Below are positions 19,201 to 27,807 of a DNA stretch of 64,000 bases, piece by piece. The translations under genes and the position numbers were made by a program. This DNA is from Bradyrhizobium murdochi (GTDB lineage: Bacteria; Pseudomonadota; Alphaproteobacteria; Rhizobiales; Xanthobacteraceae): positions 1-64,000 of the forward strand of contig NZ_AXAU01000005.1 of the NCBI RefSeq assembly GCF_000472965.1, written 5' to 3'. The notes beneath the pieces were generated by a model. That model worked only from the letters and a program-made list of their open reading frames with translations, searched no databases and had not been told where the DNA came from. Position 1 is the stretch's first letter. Every line of letters starts with the position of its first letter.

Positions 19201-21104
19201 ATCATCGAGGCTTCGAGGCGGCGATTGAATTCCGGGCTGATCGCAAGCGGCTTGCCGTCGCTGGTCTCGATCGTCATGTCGTGCAGCCACACCGGCGCCG
19301 GCCTGGCGCCGGGCGCGATCTGATACGTACGTTCGTTGACCACGCGCAGGCCGTGATTCTCGATCACCGGCACGCGGTAGGATAGCGACAGCGGTGTGGA
19401 GTCCGAGAAGACCTTCAAGCCGAAACGCCTGGGATCGTCGTTGCCCTCGTCGCGGTGAACCGAAATCGCCACGGGACGCGCCGGCGTAAGCTTTTCGATA
19501 GTGGCGATGTCGGCGATCGCCTGTTCCGCGCTGAAGACCTCGGTATAGCCGCCGGCGAAGGCCTGGGCATAGCGGTTGGCGAGCATGCGCGCGCGCATGC
19601 CATCGGTAGACGCGTTAAGCGCGGCTTTCAGCTTGTCGGCCCAGGTCGCGGCGATCGCGCTGATCCCGGCTTCGAGTGTCGCGCGCTCAACGACGGGCGT
19701 TTTGCCTTCATAGCGCCCGATGATGTAGTGGACCCGCGCAAGTGATCCTTCGGGGAACGACACGTAGGAGGCGGCCAGGGTCCCCTTGTAGGCCTGCGCC
19801 AGGAAATTTGCGACGCGCGTGCGCACGTCTGTGTCGTATTTCTCGCGCGGAATGAAGACGAGGATGGAGACGAACCGATCGAACTTGTCCACCCGTGAAA
19901 GCGTCCGAACGCGGGGGCGCTCGTAGAGGATCAAGATCTCCATGACGAATTTGTAGAGGGTGTCGACGTCGACCTGGAACAGTTCGTCACGCGGATATTC
20001 TTCGAGAATATGCGTGAGGGCCTTGCCCGAATGGCTGTTCGGGTCGAAGCCGGCGCGCTGCAGCACTTGCTCCACTTTGTGGCGGACATAGGGGATCTGC
20101 CGAGCCGAGCGTGTGTAGGCGCCCGAGGTGAACAGACCGACTAGGCGCAATTCGCCCTCGAGCCGGCCATCGGGCGTATAGAGCTTGATGCCTACATAGT
20201 CCATCTGGATACGGCGATGAACGCGGCTTGAGACATTAGCTTTGATCACGATGAGCAGCGTCGGCTCGCGCATGAACTCGCGAATTTCCGGCGTCATCAC
20301 CACCATTTCGCTACCGCGGCGCAGGACCTTCACGTCAGGATCGCGCAAGATGCCGAAGCCTTCACCGGTCGAGATGTCGTCCACGTTATCGGGCGAGAAG
20401 CGATATTCGCGCACGCCCAAAAAGGTGAAATTATCCGCGCACAGCCATTGCAGGAACTGGTTGGCTTCGGCGACCTCGTCTATCGGCAGCGGCGGCGGAT
20501 TGGAAGAGAAGGTCTTGATCGCTTCCTCGATCCGGCCACGCATGGGTTTCCAGTCGGTGACGCAGGCACGTACGTCATTCAACGTTCTGGTCAGCCTGTC
20601 GATCAGCTTCTGGCGGTCGGCTTCGACGTCCATGCGGGCGATGTGAAGATGTATCAGGCTTTCGCGTGCGCCCCTTGCTCCCTCCGGTAGTGTATCGCCG
20701 TGGAACCGCATGAGCTTGCCTTGCTCGTCGCGCTCCACGGCGATGATCGGGTGAGCGACCAGGGCGACTTCGATGCCCAGCTCGGCGAGCTCCGCCAGGG
20801 TGGAATCGAACAGGAAGGGCATGTTGTCGTTGAGAATTTCGAGCACGGAAATCTCGCGGCCGTCCGGCATCATGGGATTGATGATACGGATATCGGCTCT
20901 GCCCGGCGTGCGCCGCTGCACATGTTCCCAGGCCTGGTTCGCCAGGAAGGCCAGCGAGGTGGCATCGTAGTTGGCGAGATCCTCGCTATTGGTGTGGCCG
21001 AACAGCAGCTCGGCGAACGTCCGGGGAGTTTTGCCCAGTTGCGCGCTTCCGGCTGCCTCGCGGATCAGGGTTGCCCGGGCCTTGTCGTCTCGCCACGCTT
21101 CCAT
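16269..21104 (-). CDS. gdh: Large NAD-specific glutamate dehydrogenase
   Basis: Oxidatively deaminates glutamate to 2-oxoglutarate; the 180-kDa class used for amino-acid catabolism. The 1611 residues include long N-terminal ACT-like regulatory regions, the catalytic core with [20 protein letters not shown] and [10 protein letters not shown] (about residue 780-830), and a long C-terminal helical domain. The ATG at 21104 has GGAGG 5 nt upstream; another ATG 4 codons earlier is less well placed. It is followed by the coupled 111-residue gene. Confidence 0.95.
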   Translation of the reverse strand: [1611 protein letters not shown]

Positions 21105-21781
21105 AACGTCCTCCATTTCTCACGCGGTCCGACCGCAGTCGCGATCGTCGGCCTGATTCTGGAGTGCACCTGTTCGAGCGCCGTTCTTTGGCCGCGGTTC
21201 GATTGCTACCAAATCTCCGGTCTCATGGCTTCGACAATACTATCACCCCGGAGCGGCCAAGGCGCGCAGAGTCTCAGGGGCGCGCGTACGGAAATGCCCA
21301 CGGTGGCGGCGGGACCAAACGGCTTCGAGAACCGACGAGCCGTCGGCTGCGTCCGACAAAATCATAAGCAATTTCAATTGAGTGCGAGTTCGTAGATTTA
21401 TTCGAAATGGCGCGCCATTTTACGATTTTGCGCGATATCATCGTTGCCGGTCGGTCGCAAATGCGCTCGCAATCACGCCCCGCTGGACGGCGCGTCGCGC
21501 TCCGCGACGCGAGAGAGCGCAATCATCCGGTCGAGCCGCGCATGTCAAAGCGACGCCGAGTCGCGTGAGTCCGGCTGGGAGAGCGCTGGCACCGCGAAGG
21601 CGATGACGAATCCCTCGCCCGGTCTCAGAAGCCGCCGTCCGTTCACGTTGCGAGGGGCAGCCCGAGCGTGGGCATTCATGCGCACTTCAAAACCAGTTGC
21701 GATATAAAATCAGTCGATCTAGCCTACAACCGATTGCATAGCGCAATCAGAACCGCGTGCCGCGTAGAGAAAGGAAGTGGT
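21105..21781. other. Intergenic region upstream of NAD-GDH
   Basis: About 680 bases without a supportable gene, between the divergent GDH and reductase genes. It is less GC-biased in parts (21350-21450) than its surroundings. A perfect 9-bp hairpin with a 3-nt loop lies at 21491-21511 but is not followed by a T run. The boundary between core and accessory sequence probably falls here. Confidence 0.5.
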
Positions 21782-22312
21782 ATGGCCAAGCTCGTGTTCG
21801 GAATGAACCAATCCCTGGACGGCTACGTCGACCATATGGCCTTTGCGCCAAGCCCCACGCTCTTCCGCCACTTCATCGAGGAGGCTCAGGGGCAGGCGGG
21901 CAGTGTGTACGGCCGCCAAATGTATGAGATCATGCGTTACTGGGACGACGATCATCCTGAGTGGGATGCAGAGGAACACGCCTTCGCGGCGGCGTGGCGG
22001 AAACAGCCGAAATGGGTCGTCTCGCGCTCGTTGAAGTCGGTCGGCCCCAACGCCAGGCTTGTTGAGGATGATCTCGAGGGCGCGATCCGCAAGCTGAAGG
22101 CCGAGCGCGACGGAGAGATCGAAGTTGCTGGCCCGGACTTGGCGCGAAGCCTCACCGAACTTGGCCTGATCGATGAGTATCGTATCTACCTGCACCCCGT
22201 CGTGCTTGGCCACGGCAAGCCATATTTCGCCGGACCCCGGCCGCCGCTTCGCCTTGTGACTAATGATCGGATTGGCGAGGATGTGATCAGGTTGACCTAC
22301 GTTCCTGCTTAA
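21782..22312 (+). CDS. Dihydrofolate reductase family protein (RibD C-terminal type)
   Basis: A 176-residue protein of the RibD_C/DHFR-like reductase fold, often annotated as 'dihydrofolate reductase family'; the true substrate is unknown. It starts KLVFGMNQSLDGYVDH and has GSVYGRQMYEIMRYW, EVAGPDLARSLTELGLIDEY, and PVVLGHGKPYF, all typical. AGGAAG lies 5 nt before the ATG. Isolated, with no folate or riboflavin genes nearby. Confidence 0.88.
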   Translation: MAKLVFGMNQSLDGYVDHMAFAPSPTLFRHFIEEAQGQAGSVYGRQMYEIMRYWDDDHPEWDAEEHAFAAAWRKQPKWVVSRSLKSVGPNARLVEDDLEGAIRKLKAERDGEIEVAGPDLARSLTELGLIDEYRIYLHPVVLGHGKPYFAGPRPPLRLVTNDRIGEDVIRLTYVPA

Positions 22313-22403
22313 TCTCGCGACTCGCCGGATGGAAATCGCAGCGATCTGCGCTCGCTAGCGGCGCTGGCGAAGTAGGAACGGCAGATTGTATTCGAGTGCA
22401 TTG

Positions 22404-23177
22404 TCACCGTAATCCCGTACTACGCCGGTATACCTCCAGCAGACCGCGAATCGTCAGGTCGGGATCGAAGTGATCTATCGCCTTGGTGGCGTCGTGGAAC
22501 AACGATGCGACACCGCCGGTGGCGATGACCGTCATTGCTTCGTTCCGCTCAGCCTTAATGCGAGCAATCATTCCTTCGATGAGCGCAACGTGACCCCAGA
22601 AAATACCGGACTGCATGGCGCTAACCGTGTCATCGCCTACCACCCGTCGTGGCTTTTGCAGCGCAATTCTGGGAAGCTTCGCGGCGGCTGCATGCAGGGC
22701 CTCCATCGACAGGTGGACGCCTGGCGCGATCACACCTCCCTCGAAACCGCCATCACTCGCGATCACGTCCAGCGTGATGGCGGTCCCGCTGTCGACAATG
22801 ATCAATGGCCCGGAATAGAGCTTGAGCGCGCCGAGCGCATTGACCAGACGGTCCGATCCGACCTCCGAGGGCTTCTTGGTCCGCACCTCGATGCCCAGCT
22901 CGGTGTTCTCACCAATGATCAACGGCTCGGCGTGCAGGTAGCGACGCGACAGGTTTCGCAGGTTGAAGATCGACTGCGGCACTACGCTCGATATCACACA
23001 GGCATTCAAAAGGCTGAGCTCAAGTTTGTGCATCGCCATGAGCTGCGACAGCCACACGGCGTACTCATCGGCTGTACGGCTAGGCTCGGTAGCCGATCGC
23101 CATTGGGCGATCCAATGGTCGCCGTCGTGAACCGCGAACAGGCTGTTGGTGTTTCCCTGCTCAATTGCCAGAAGCAT
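22404..23177 (-). CDS. coaX: Type III pantothenate kinase paralogue
   Basis: CoaX phosphorylates pantothenate in coenzyme A synthesis; ASKHA fold. The 257 residues contain EQGNTNS at the N-terminus, [26 protein letters not shown], and [15 protein letters not shown]. The family's first motif is normally DxGNT; here residue 6 is Glu, not Asp. In Rhizobiales coaX normally sits beside birA and a ribonuclease J gene, which are absent here. I infer a diverged second copy, activity uncertain. Confidence 0.85.
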   Translation of the reverse strand: MLLAIEQGNTNSLFAVHDGDHWIAQWRSATEPSRTADEYAVWLSQLMAMHKLELSLLNACVISSVVPQSIFNLRNLSRRYLHAEPLIIGENTELGIEVRTKKPSEVGSDRLVNALGALKLYSGPLIIVDSGTAITLDVIASDGGFEGGVIAPGVHLSMEALHAAAAKLPRIALQKPRRVVGDDTVSAMQSGIFWGHVALIEGMIARIKAERNEAMTVIATGGVASLFHDATKAIDHFDPDLTIRGLLEVYRRSTGLR

Positions 23178-23284
23178 CGATCAAGTCCTGCGTTACAGCT
23201 TCACATTATTTGGGCGCGGCGCCACGGCGAAGCAATAGTGCCTATCTCGCGCCAACAGCGAAAGGCGGAAGCGCGCCATGTGGA

Positions 23285-23567
23285 TCAGCGGGCGTGCTTG
23301 TCCGGCGCAGCCGTCAATCCTTCGAGATAGTCGTCAAGCTCAGCATCATCCACTTCGACAAAATCTACGCGGTCAAGCGCATCGATGCCGGCCTTGATCT
23401 GCGCGCGCAGGGCCTTCAGTTTCAACGCATCCTCTCGACGCCGCTGCTGCAGCGCTTTGGCGCGCCTTGCGCACTGCTTCACTCGCGTTCTGGTACTCTC
23501 CTGATTTCACGACCTTTTCAACGAAGGCGTCCTGTTCGTCAGTCAGGCTGATACTCCGAGTGGGCAT
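23285..23567 (-). pseudogene. Frameshifted ParD-type antitoxin, no toxin
   Basis: The first part reads MPTRSISLTDEQDAFVEKVV then SGEYQNASEAVR, typical of the ribbon-helix-helix antitoxin ParD. The rest continues in the +1 frame as KALQQRRREDALKLKALRAQ and ends LDDYLEGLTAAPDKHAR. The change of frame is near 23455-23470 and fits a single inserted base. No ParE toxin lies downstream; coaX follows after about 100 nt. Confidence 0.8.
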
Positions 23568-23670
23568 GTCTGCTTTCTCCCGTATGTCGCGACAAATTAT
23601 CAGCTATGGCAAACTTTGCTAACTCTCGTGGACAGCCACGCGCAAAGGGCGCCTCACAAGCCAAGTCCGA

Positions 23671-25035
23671 TCAAGAGCCTGCCATTTCCTGCGCCCCGCC
23701 GAGCAGCGTGATGTTGAGTCTGCCGCCAGTGAACAACATGTCGTCCAGCGCTTCGCTGATGTCGCCGGATTCGACCGTCGAACCGTCATCCCGAAAAATG
23801 CTCGCTTGCGCGATACGCCGCATCAATTCCTTGATGAACGCGGCGCTGACGCCCTTCGTGCGGCTCACGGCCTCATCAATGATGGTCTGATCCATCGGCA
23901 GGTTCTTGCCATAGAGCTGAACAAGCTTGCTGCGGCCGATGCCGTCGGGCAGCGGCACTTCAATCGCCTGGTCGATACGTCCGGGCCGGCCGGCCAGCGC
24001 GCCTTCAAGCTGCTCCGGCCGGTTGGTGGTGAGGACGAACAGGATGTCGGAGTCTTCCTTCAGCCCGTCCATCTCGTTGAGCAGCTTGTTGAGCAGCGGC
24101 TCTTCACACGATCCCATCTCCTCGCGATCGCGGGCGATGAGGTCGACGTCTTCGATCACTACCATCGTCGGCTGCAGCAGGCGCGCCAGCTTCATATAGG
24201 CGCCGAGCAACCCCACCTGCTCGGCCGTGATGATCAACGTCGTATGTCCGGGCAAATTGGTCGCGAGGTAACGGATCGTGTGCGTCTTGCCGGTGCCTGG
24301 CGGGCCGTAAAGCAAGATGCCCTTGCGGGTCGATTGGCCCAGCTTGCGGAGCGCCGCGCGATTGCCGACAAAGCCCATGACGTTGCGATCGAGCAGCTTC
24401 AGCGTCTGTTCGGGCAAGATGACTTCCTCCCGTCCGACTGCCGGCAGTCGGTGCACCATGATCCCGCTCGACCGTCCGCGATAGTCGGATCCACCTTCGA
24501 GCGAAAGGATCTTGCCGCGATAGGAACGCGCGGCGTGCACCGCCTCTTCAAGCTCGGCGAATGAACGTTGCACCAGTGCGTCGCCGGCGGCGCCGGCCGG
24601 CACCGCGATCTCGATGCGTATCGCAGCCTCATGCTGGTATTCGCGATGAAACGATAGCAGCACCGCGTAGCGGAGCTCGCCGGCCCTGCACAGCCACAGT
24701 CCGTTATGCAGGCATTTCACCGGCTGCGCTTCACCGATCTCGACGTCGTGGTACTGCGCCGGCGCAAGCGCGGGTGCGTTCCGGCCCTCCTTCATCAGGG
24801 CCGCAAATGCCAGCGTCTCATAGCGATACTCCTCGTGAATGCCGAAGAAGTGCAGCGGCGAGGCGAGCAACTGGTCGACTGCGACCTGGACGTCGGCGCG
24901 CATGTGGCCGGGAAACTGCCGCGCTCTCGTCACCAGTTGGTTTCGCGGGATTCCGGCAAAGTGCCAGTCAAGCGCAAGCCAGGCGTATTTGAACTCGTTC
25001 TCCAGGCACGGCCTCCGATGCGCGCCTGATGGCAA
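23671..25035 (-). CDS. AAA+ ATPase without protease domain, partner of ClpS-like adaptor
   Basis: From a TTG start at 25035 the product is 454 residues. Residues 1 to about 215 form an N-terminal domain not recognised. The AAA module follows: Walker A GPPGTGKT (244-251), Walker B VVIEDVD (292-298, BCS1-like ED-x-D), sensor 1 VLTTNRPE, and arginine-finger region RPGRIDQ. There is no HExxH protease motif. The gene overlaps the upstream ClpS-like gene by 68 nt, which implies coupled translation. Likely a remodelling or unfolding ATPase; the partner protease is unknown. The exact start is uncertain. Confidence 0.82.
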   Translation of the reverse strand: MPSGAHRRPCLENEFKYAWLALDWHFAGIPRNQLVTRARQFPGHMRADVQVAVDQLLASPLHFFGIHEEYRYETLAFAALMKEGRNAPALAPAQYHDVEIGEAQPVKCLHNGLWLCRAGELRYAVLLSFHREYQHEAAIRIEIAVPAGAAGDALVQRSFAELEEAVHAARSYRGKILSLEGGSDYRGRSSGIMVHRLPAVGREEVILPEQTLKLLDRNVMGFVGNRAALRKLGQSTRKGILLYGPPGTGKTHTIRYLATNLPGHTTLIITAEQVGLLGAYMKLARLLQPTMVVIEDVDLIARDREEMGSCEEPLLNKLLNEMDGLKEDSDILFVLTTNRPEQLEGALAGRPGRIDQAIEVPLPDGIGRSKLVQLYGKNLPMDQTIIDEAVSRTKGVSAAFIKELMRRIAQASIFRDDGSTVESGDISEALDDMLFTGGRLNITLLGGAQEMAGS

Positions 25036-25399
25036 GCAGGCAGCTATTGCAGAGGCACGCTGTCCCGCCGGCGAGCAGGATTTTACTGCCAGTCGCCGGT
25101 GCTCCGCAAAGATCGCACGCGCCTTTCGTGGCCGCGGTTTCGCTGGTGATCAGCAAACCATGACCGGCGGCGCTGATGCTTTGCCGTGCCGAATCCAGCA
25201 GCGCCTTGGCGACCGGGCCCGGGTAGGGGCCGCAGGCCACCTTCTCTTCGTTCTCGATCAGCGCGGTGAATGCGATCGCTTCCCGTTCCGACTTGCCGAA
25301 GACGTTGCGAAGGAGCTGCCGGACGAATTCGACCGGCGTATCGTCGTCATTATGAATGAAGAGCGTGATCGACCCGGCGTCGGTGCAAATGTCATGCAT
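24968..25399 (-). CDS. ClpS-domain protein fused to ClpX-type zinc finger
   Basis: A 143-residue predicted adaptor. Residues 12-85 are a ClpS domain (HNDDDTPVEFVRQLLRNVFG, then EKVACGPYPGPVA), the fold that delivers N-degron substrates to ClpA. Residues 95-120 form a C4 zinc finger with ClpX N-domain spacing, C-x2-C-x18-C-x2-C. The His of ClpS that contacts the substrate amino group (H66 in E. coli) aligns with Glu49, while Asn17 and Asp18 are kept. The start at 25399 is preferred; 25447 is possible but lacks a ribosome site. The next gene is the AAA+ ATPase. Confidence 0.82.
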   Translation of the reverse strand: MHDICTDAGSITLFIHNDDDTPVEFVRQLLRNVFGKSEREAIAFTALIENEEKVACGPYPGPVAKALLDSARQSISAAGHGLLITSETAATKGACDLCGAPATGSKILLAGGTACLCNSCLLAIRRASEAVPGERVQIRLACA

Positions 25400-25430
25400 G
25401 AAAGGAAAGGCCTCGTATGCGTTGTCTAAA

Positions 25431-25445
25431 GAACAAAAAGAGAAC
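25431..25445 (-). promoter_or_regulatory. LexA-type GTTC-N7-GTTC direct repeat
   Basis: On the minus strand GTTC-N7-GTTC lies 32 nt upstream of the preferred start of the ClpS-like gene. This direct repeat is the described SOS operator form in several alphaproteobacteria. A match to eight fixed bases is expected about once or twice by chance in a window of this size, so position is the main support. Confidence 0.35.
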
Positions 25446-25530
25446 ATAGCCGGCGAGCCGCGTCAAGCGGTCAGAGAACCGCCGAGGGCGTACTTCGAGA
25501 GTTCAAAGCGCTTTGGCGTGTCATCTGCGC

Positions 25531-25923
25531 CTAGGACTTGGACTGGATCAGGTCCCAGCGGTTGCCGCAGATATCCTCGAAAACCGCCACGACGCCATAA
25601 GCCTCATGCCGTGGCGCCTCAACGAACCGCACGCCGGCGGCGGTCATGCGCACATGATCGCGCTCGAAATCATCCGTTTCCAGAAACAAGAAAACCCGCC
25701 CTCCGGTCTGATCACCGATGCGCGCCGCTTGGGCCGGACCATCCGCCCGCGCCAATAGCAGGCCGGAGCCGACGCGGCCCGGCGGACGCACGACCACCCA
25801 CCGCTTGCCGTCGCCGAGTGGCGTGTCTTCGCAGAGCTCGAAATTCAGGGCGCGGGTGAAGAAGGTGATTGCCTCGTCATAGTCCTGGACCACGAGACTG
25901 ACGAGGGAGAGATGCTGATTCAT
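25531..25923 (-). CDS. VOC (glyoxalase-like) family protein
   Basis: A 130-residue single-module vicinal oxygen chelate protein. The fold signature is visible in LSLVSLVVQDYDEAITFFTR at the N-terminus, GRVFLFLETDDFERDH, and VVAVFEDICGNRWDLIQ at the end, with metal-ligand-like His and Glu positions. The substrate cannot be told. The ATG at 25923 is preferred to one three codons upstream. Confidence 0.85.
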   Translation of the reverse strand: MNQHLSLVSLVVQDYDEAITFFTRALNFELCEDTPLGDGKRWVVVRPPGRVGSGLLLARADGPAQAARIGDQTGGRVFLFLETDDFERDHVRMTAAGVRFVEAPRHEAYGVVAVFEDICGNRWDLIQSKS

Positions 25924-26068
25924 ATCGCCCAACCAAGTGAATTACGAGAAGTTGGCTCTCAGGAAGGCGAGGATAACATTATGTCGGCTCAGCTGTTGCA
26001 ACGTCTAAACAGGCCGCCGCCTCGGAACGTCTCCGGACATCCCCCGTTAGGCGTGATGGGAAGCGCCC

Positions 26069-27649
26069 ATGGATGGACGACTCTACTGCAAGGTTTTGCT
26101 TGTAGCTGCGGCCAGCGCGCTCGGCGCACTCTCTCCTGCTGCGACCCAGACCGCGCCGACTGTGACCGTCGACGCTGGGATAATAAGGGGCGTCGCTTCG
26201 AACGACGTTGCTGCCTTCAAGGGTATTCCGTACGCAGCGCCGCCGGTTGGGGCCTTGCGCTGGCGCGCACCGCAGCCAGTTGCGGCCTGGCGCGACGTAA
26301 GTCAGGCCGCTGAATACGGCTCCGATTGCGTACAGAAGCCAACACCGGGCGCTGCTGCCGCGAGCGGTGGCAAGTTCGACGAGGATTGGGTGTTCCTCAA
26401 TGTGTGGCGTCCGGCGGCGTTTAAGCCAGGCGATCGGTTGCCGGTCCTGGTGTGGATTCACGGTGGCGGCTTCATCGCTGGCGGAGCATCCGCGCCGACC
26501 TTCAATGGCAGCGCGCTCGCAGGCCAGGGCCTGGTCGTGGTGTCGCTGAATTACCGCCTGGGGCGGCTCGGGTTCTTTATGCATCCCGCGCTGACGGCGG
26601 CGGGCGAAGAAGCACCCGGCAATTACGGTTTCCTCGATCAACTCGCCGCGCTGCAATGGGTGCAGCGTAACATTGCTCAGTTCGGTGGTGATGCAAAGCA
26701 GGTGACGATCGCGGGCGAGTCCGCCGGCGGGGTTTCGGTGATACACCACTTGGCGTGGCCCGCAGCGCGCGGCTTGTTTCATCGCGCCGTGGTCATGTCG
26801 GGCGGCGGCCGCACCTATGGGATCGGAGCATCGCGTGCGCGGGCCGAGCAGGTCGGCGTCGCCTTTGCGCAGAGCGTGGGTATCACCGGAAGCGGCGCCG
26901 ACGCGCTTGCGGCGCTGCGGGCCCTGCCGGCGCAGAAGGTGAGTAACGACCTCGGCGTGGAGGCGTTGCTGGGAAAGGTGGACACCTATGCCGGCGGTCC
27001 GATCGTCGACGGCAAGATCGTGACCGGCATGAATATGCCCAGCGAAGTGCTGCGCAATCGCACGGCGGCCCAGGTGCCGGTGCTGATCGGCACGACGAGC
27101 GACGATTTGCCGATGCTGTTTCCGTCCCGGGATGATCCCCTGTCGTTCTTTGGCGCGGATGCGCCGGTCGCGGAGGCCCTGTATTTCGCAGGCGCGGCCG
27201 ACCCGGGCGCCGCGATCAAGAACATCGCTGTGGATATCACGATGCACGAGCCAGCTCGTTTCGTCGCGAAACAGGCGACCGCCGCCGGCCAGCCGGCGTG
27301 GCTCTACCGGTTCGGATATGTCGCCGAATCGCTGCGCCCGAAAGGCACCGCGGAGCATGCCAAGGAAGTGCCGTACCTCTTCGGCACGCTAGCTGCGACG
27401 TACGGCGCGGCCGCAACGGCAAAGGACCGCGCGATGGCTAATCAATTTATGGGCTACATTGCTGAGTTCGCCAAAACCGGCGATCCGAACCGCAGCGGCC
27501 TGCCGAGATGGCCACGCTACGATCCCGCAAAGTCCGAGCTGATGCTGTTCGCGCCTGACGCCACTGCGGCCGTGCAACCCGACCCCTGGAAATCGCGGCT
27601 CGATCTGATCGAACGCGCGGTCGAGAGGCGGGCCGAACCACCGCAGTAG
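26069..27649 (+). CDS. Secreted type B carboxylesterase
   Basis: Alpha/beta hydrolase of the carboxylesterase type B family, probably periplasmic. The 526 residues open with a signal peptide (hydrophobic to about residue 26, ASALGALSPAATQ), then AFKGIPYAAPPVGALRWR, EDWVFLNVWRP, the oxyanion segment WIHGGGF, and the nucleophile elbow GESAGG (about residue 218). GGMNM-like C-terminal parts are complete. The natural substrate is unknown. Confidence 0.9.
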   Translation: MDGRLYCKVLLVAAASALGALSPAATQTAPTVTVDAGIIRGVASNDVAAFKGIPYAAPPVGALRWRAPQPVAAWRDVSQAAEYGSDCVQKPTPGAAAASGGKFDEDWVFLNVWRPAAFKPGDRLPVLVWIHGGGFIAGGASAPTFNGSALAGQGLVVVSLNYRLGRLGFFMHPALTAAGEEAPGNYGFLDQLAALQWVQRNIAQFGGDAKQVTIAGESAGGVSVIHHLAWPAARGLFHRAVVMSGGGRTYGIGASRARAEQVGVAFAQSVGITGSGADALAALRALPAQKVSNDLGVEALLGKVDTYAGGPIVDGKIVTGMNMPSEVLRNRTAAQVPVLIGTTSDDLPMLFPSRDDPLSFFGADAPVAEALYFAGAADPGAAIKNIAVDITMHEPARFVAKQATAAGQPAWLYRFGYVAESLRPKGTAEHAKEVPYLFGTLAATYGAAATAKDRAMANQFMGYIAEFAKTGDPNRSGLPRWPRYDPAKSELMLFAPDATAAVQPDPWKSRLDLIERAVERRAEPPQ

Positions 27650-27807
27650 TCGCTGCGTAGCGGCTTGCGGCATCCCTCATCGACCGTGGCGCGCCGGCTT
27701 CGATCACACCGGGGGTAAGCTCGGCCCAGGCCCGCGAAGAATGTTCCACCCAGCTTGCACAAGCGAACGGGCGGTTGGCAGAAAAGCCGTGAGCCTCGCT
27801 CCGACGC

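Noticed and set aside
21491..21511. Perfect 9-bp hairpin as a terminator
   Set aside because: No T run follows on either strand and no gene ends there.
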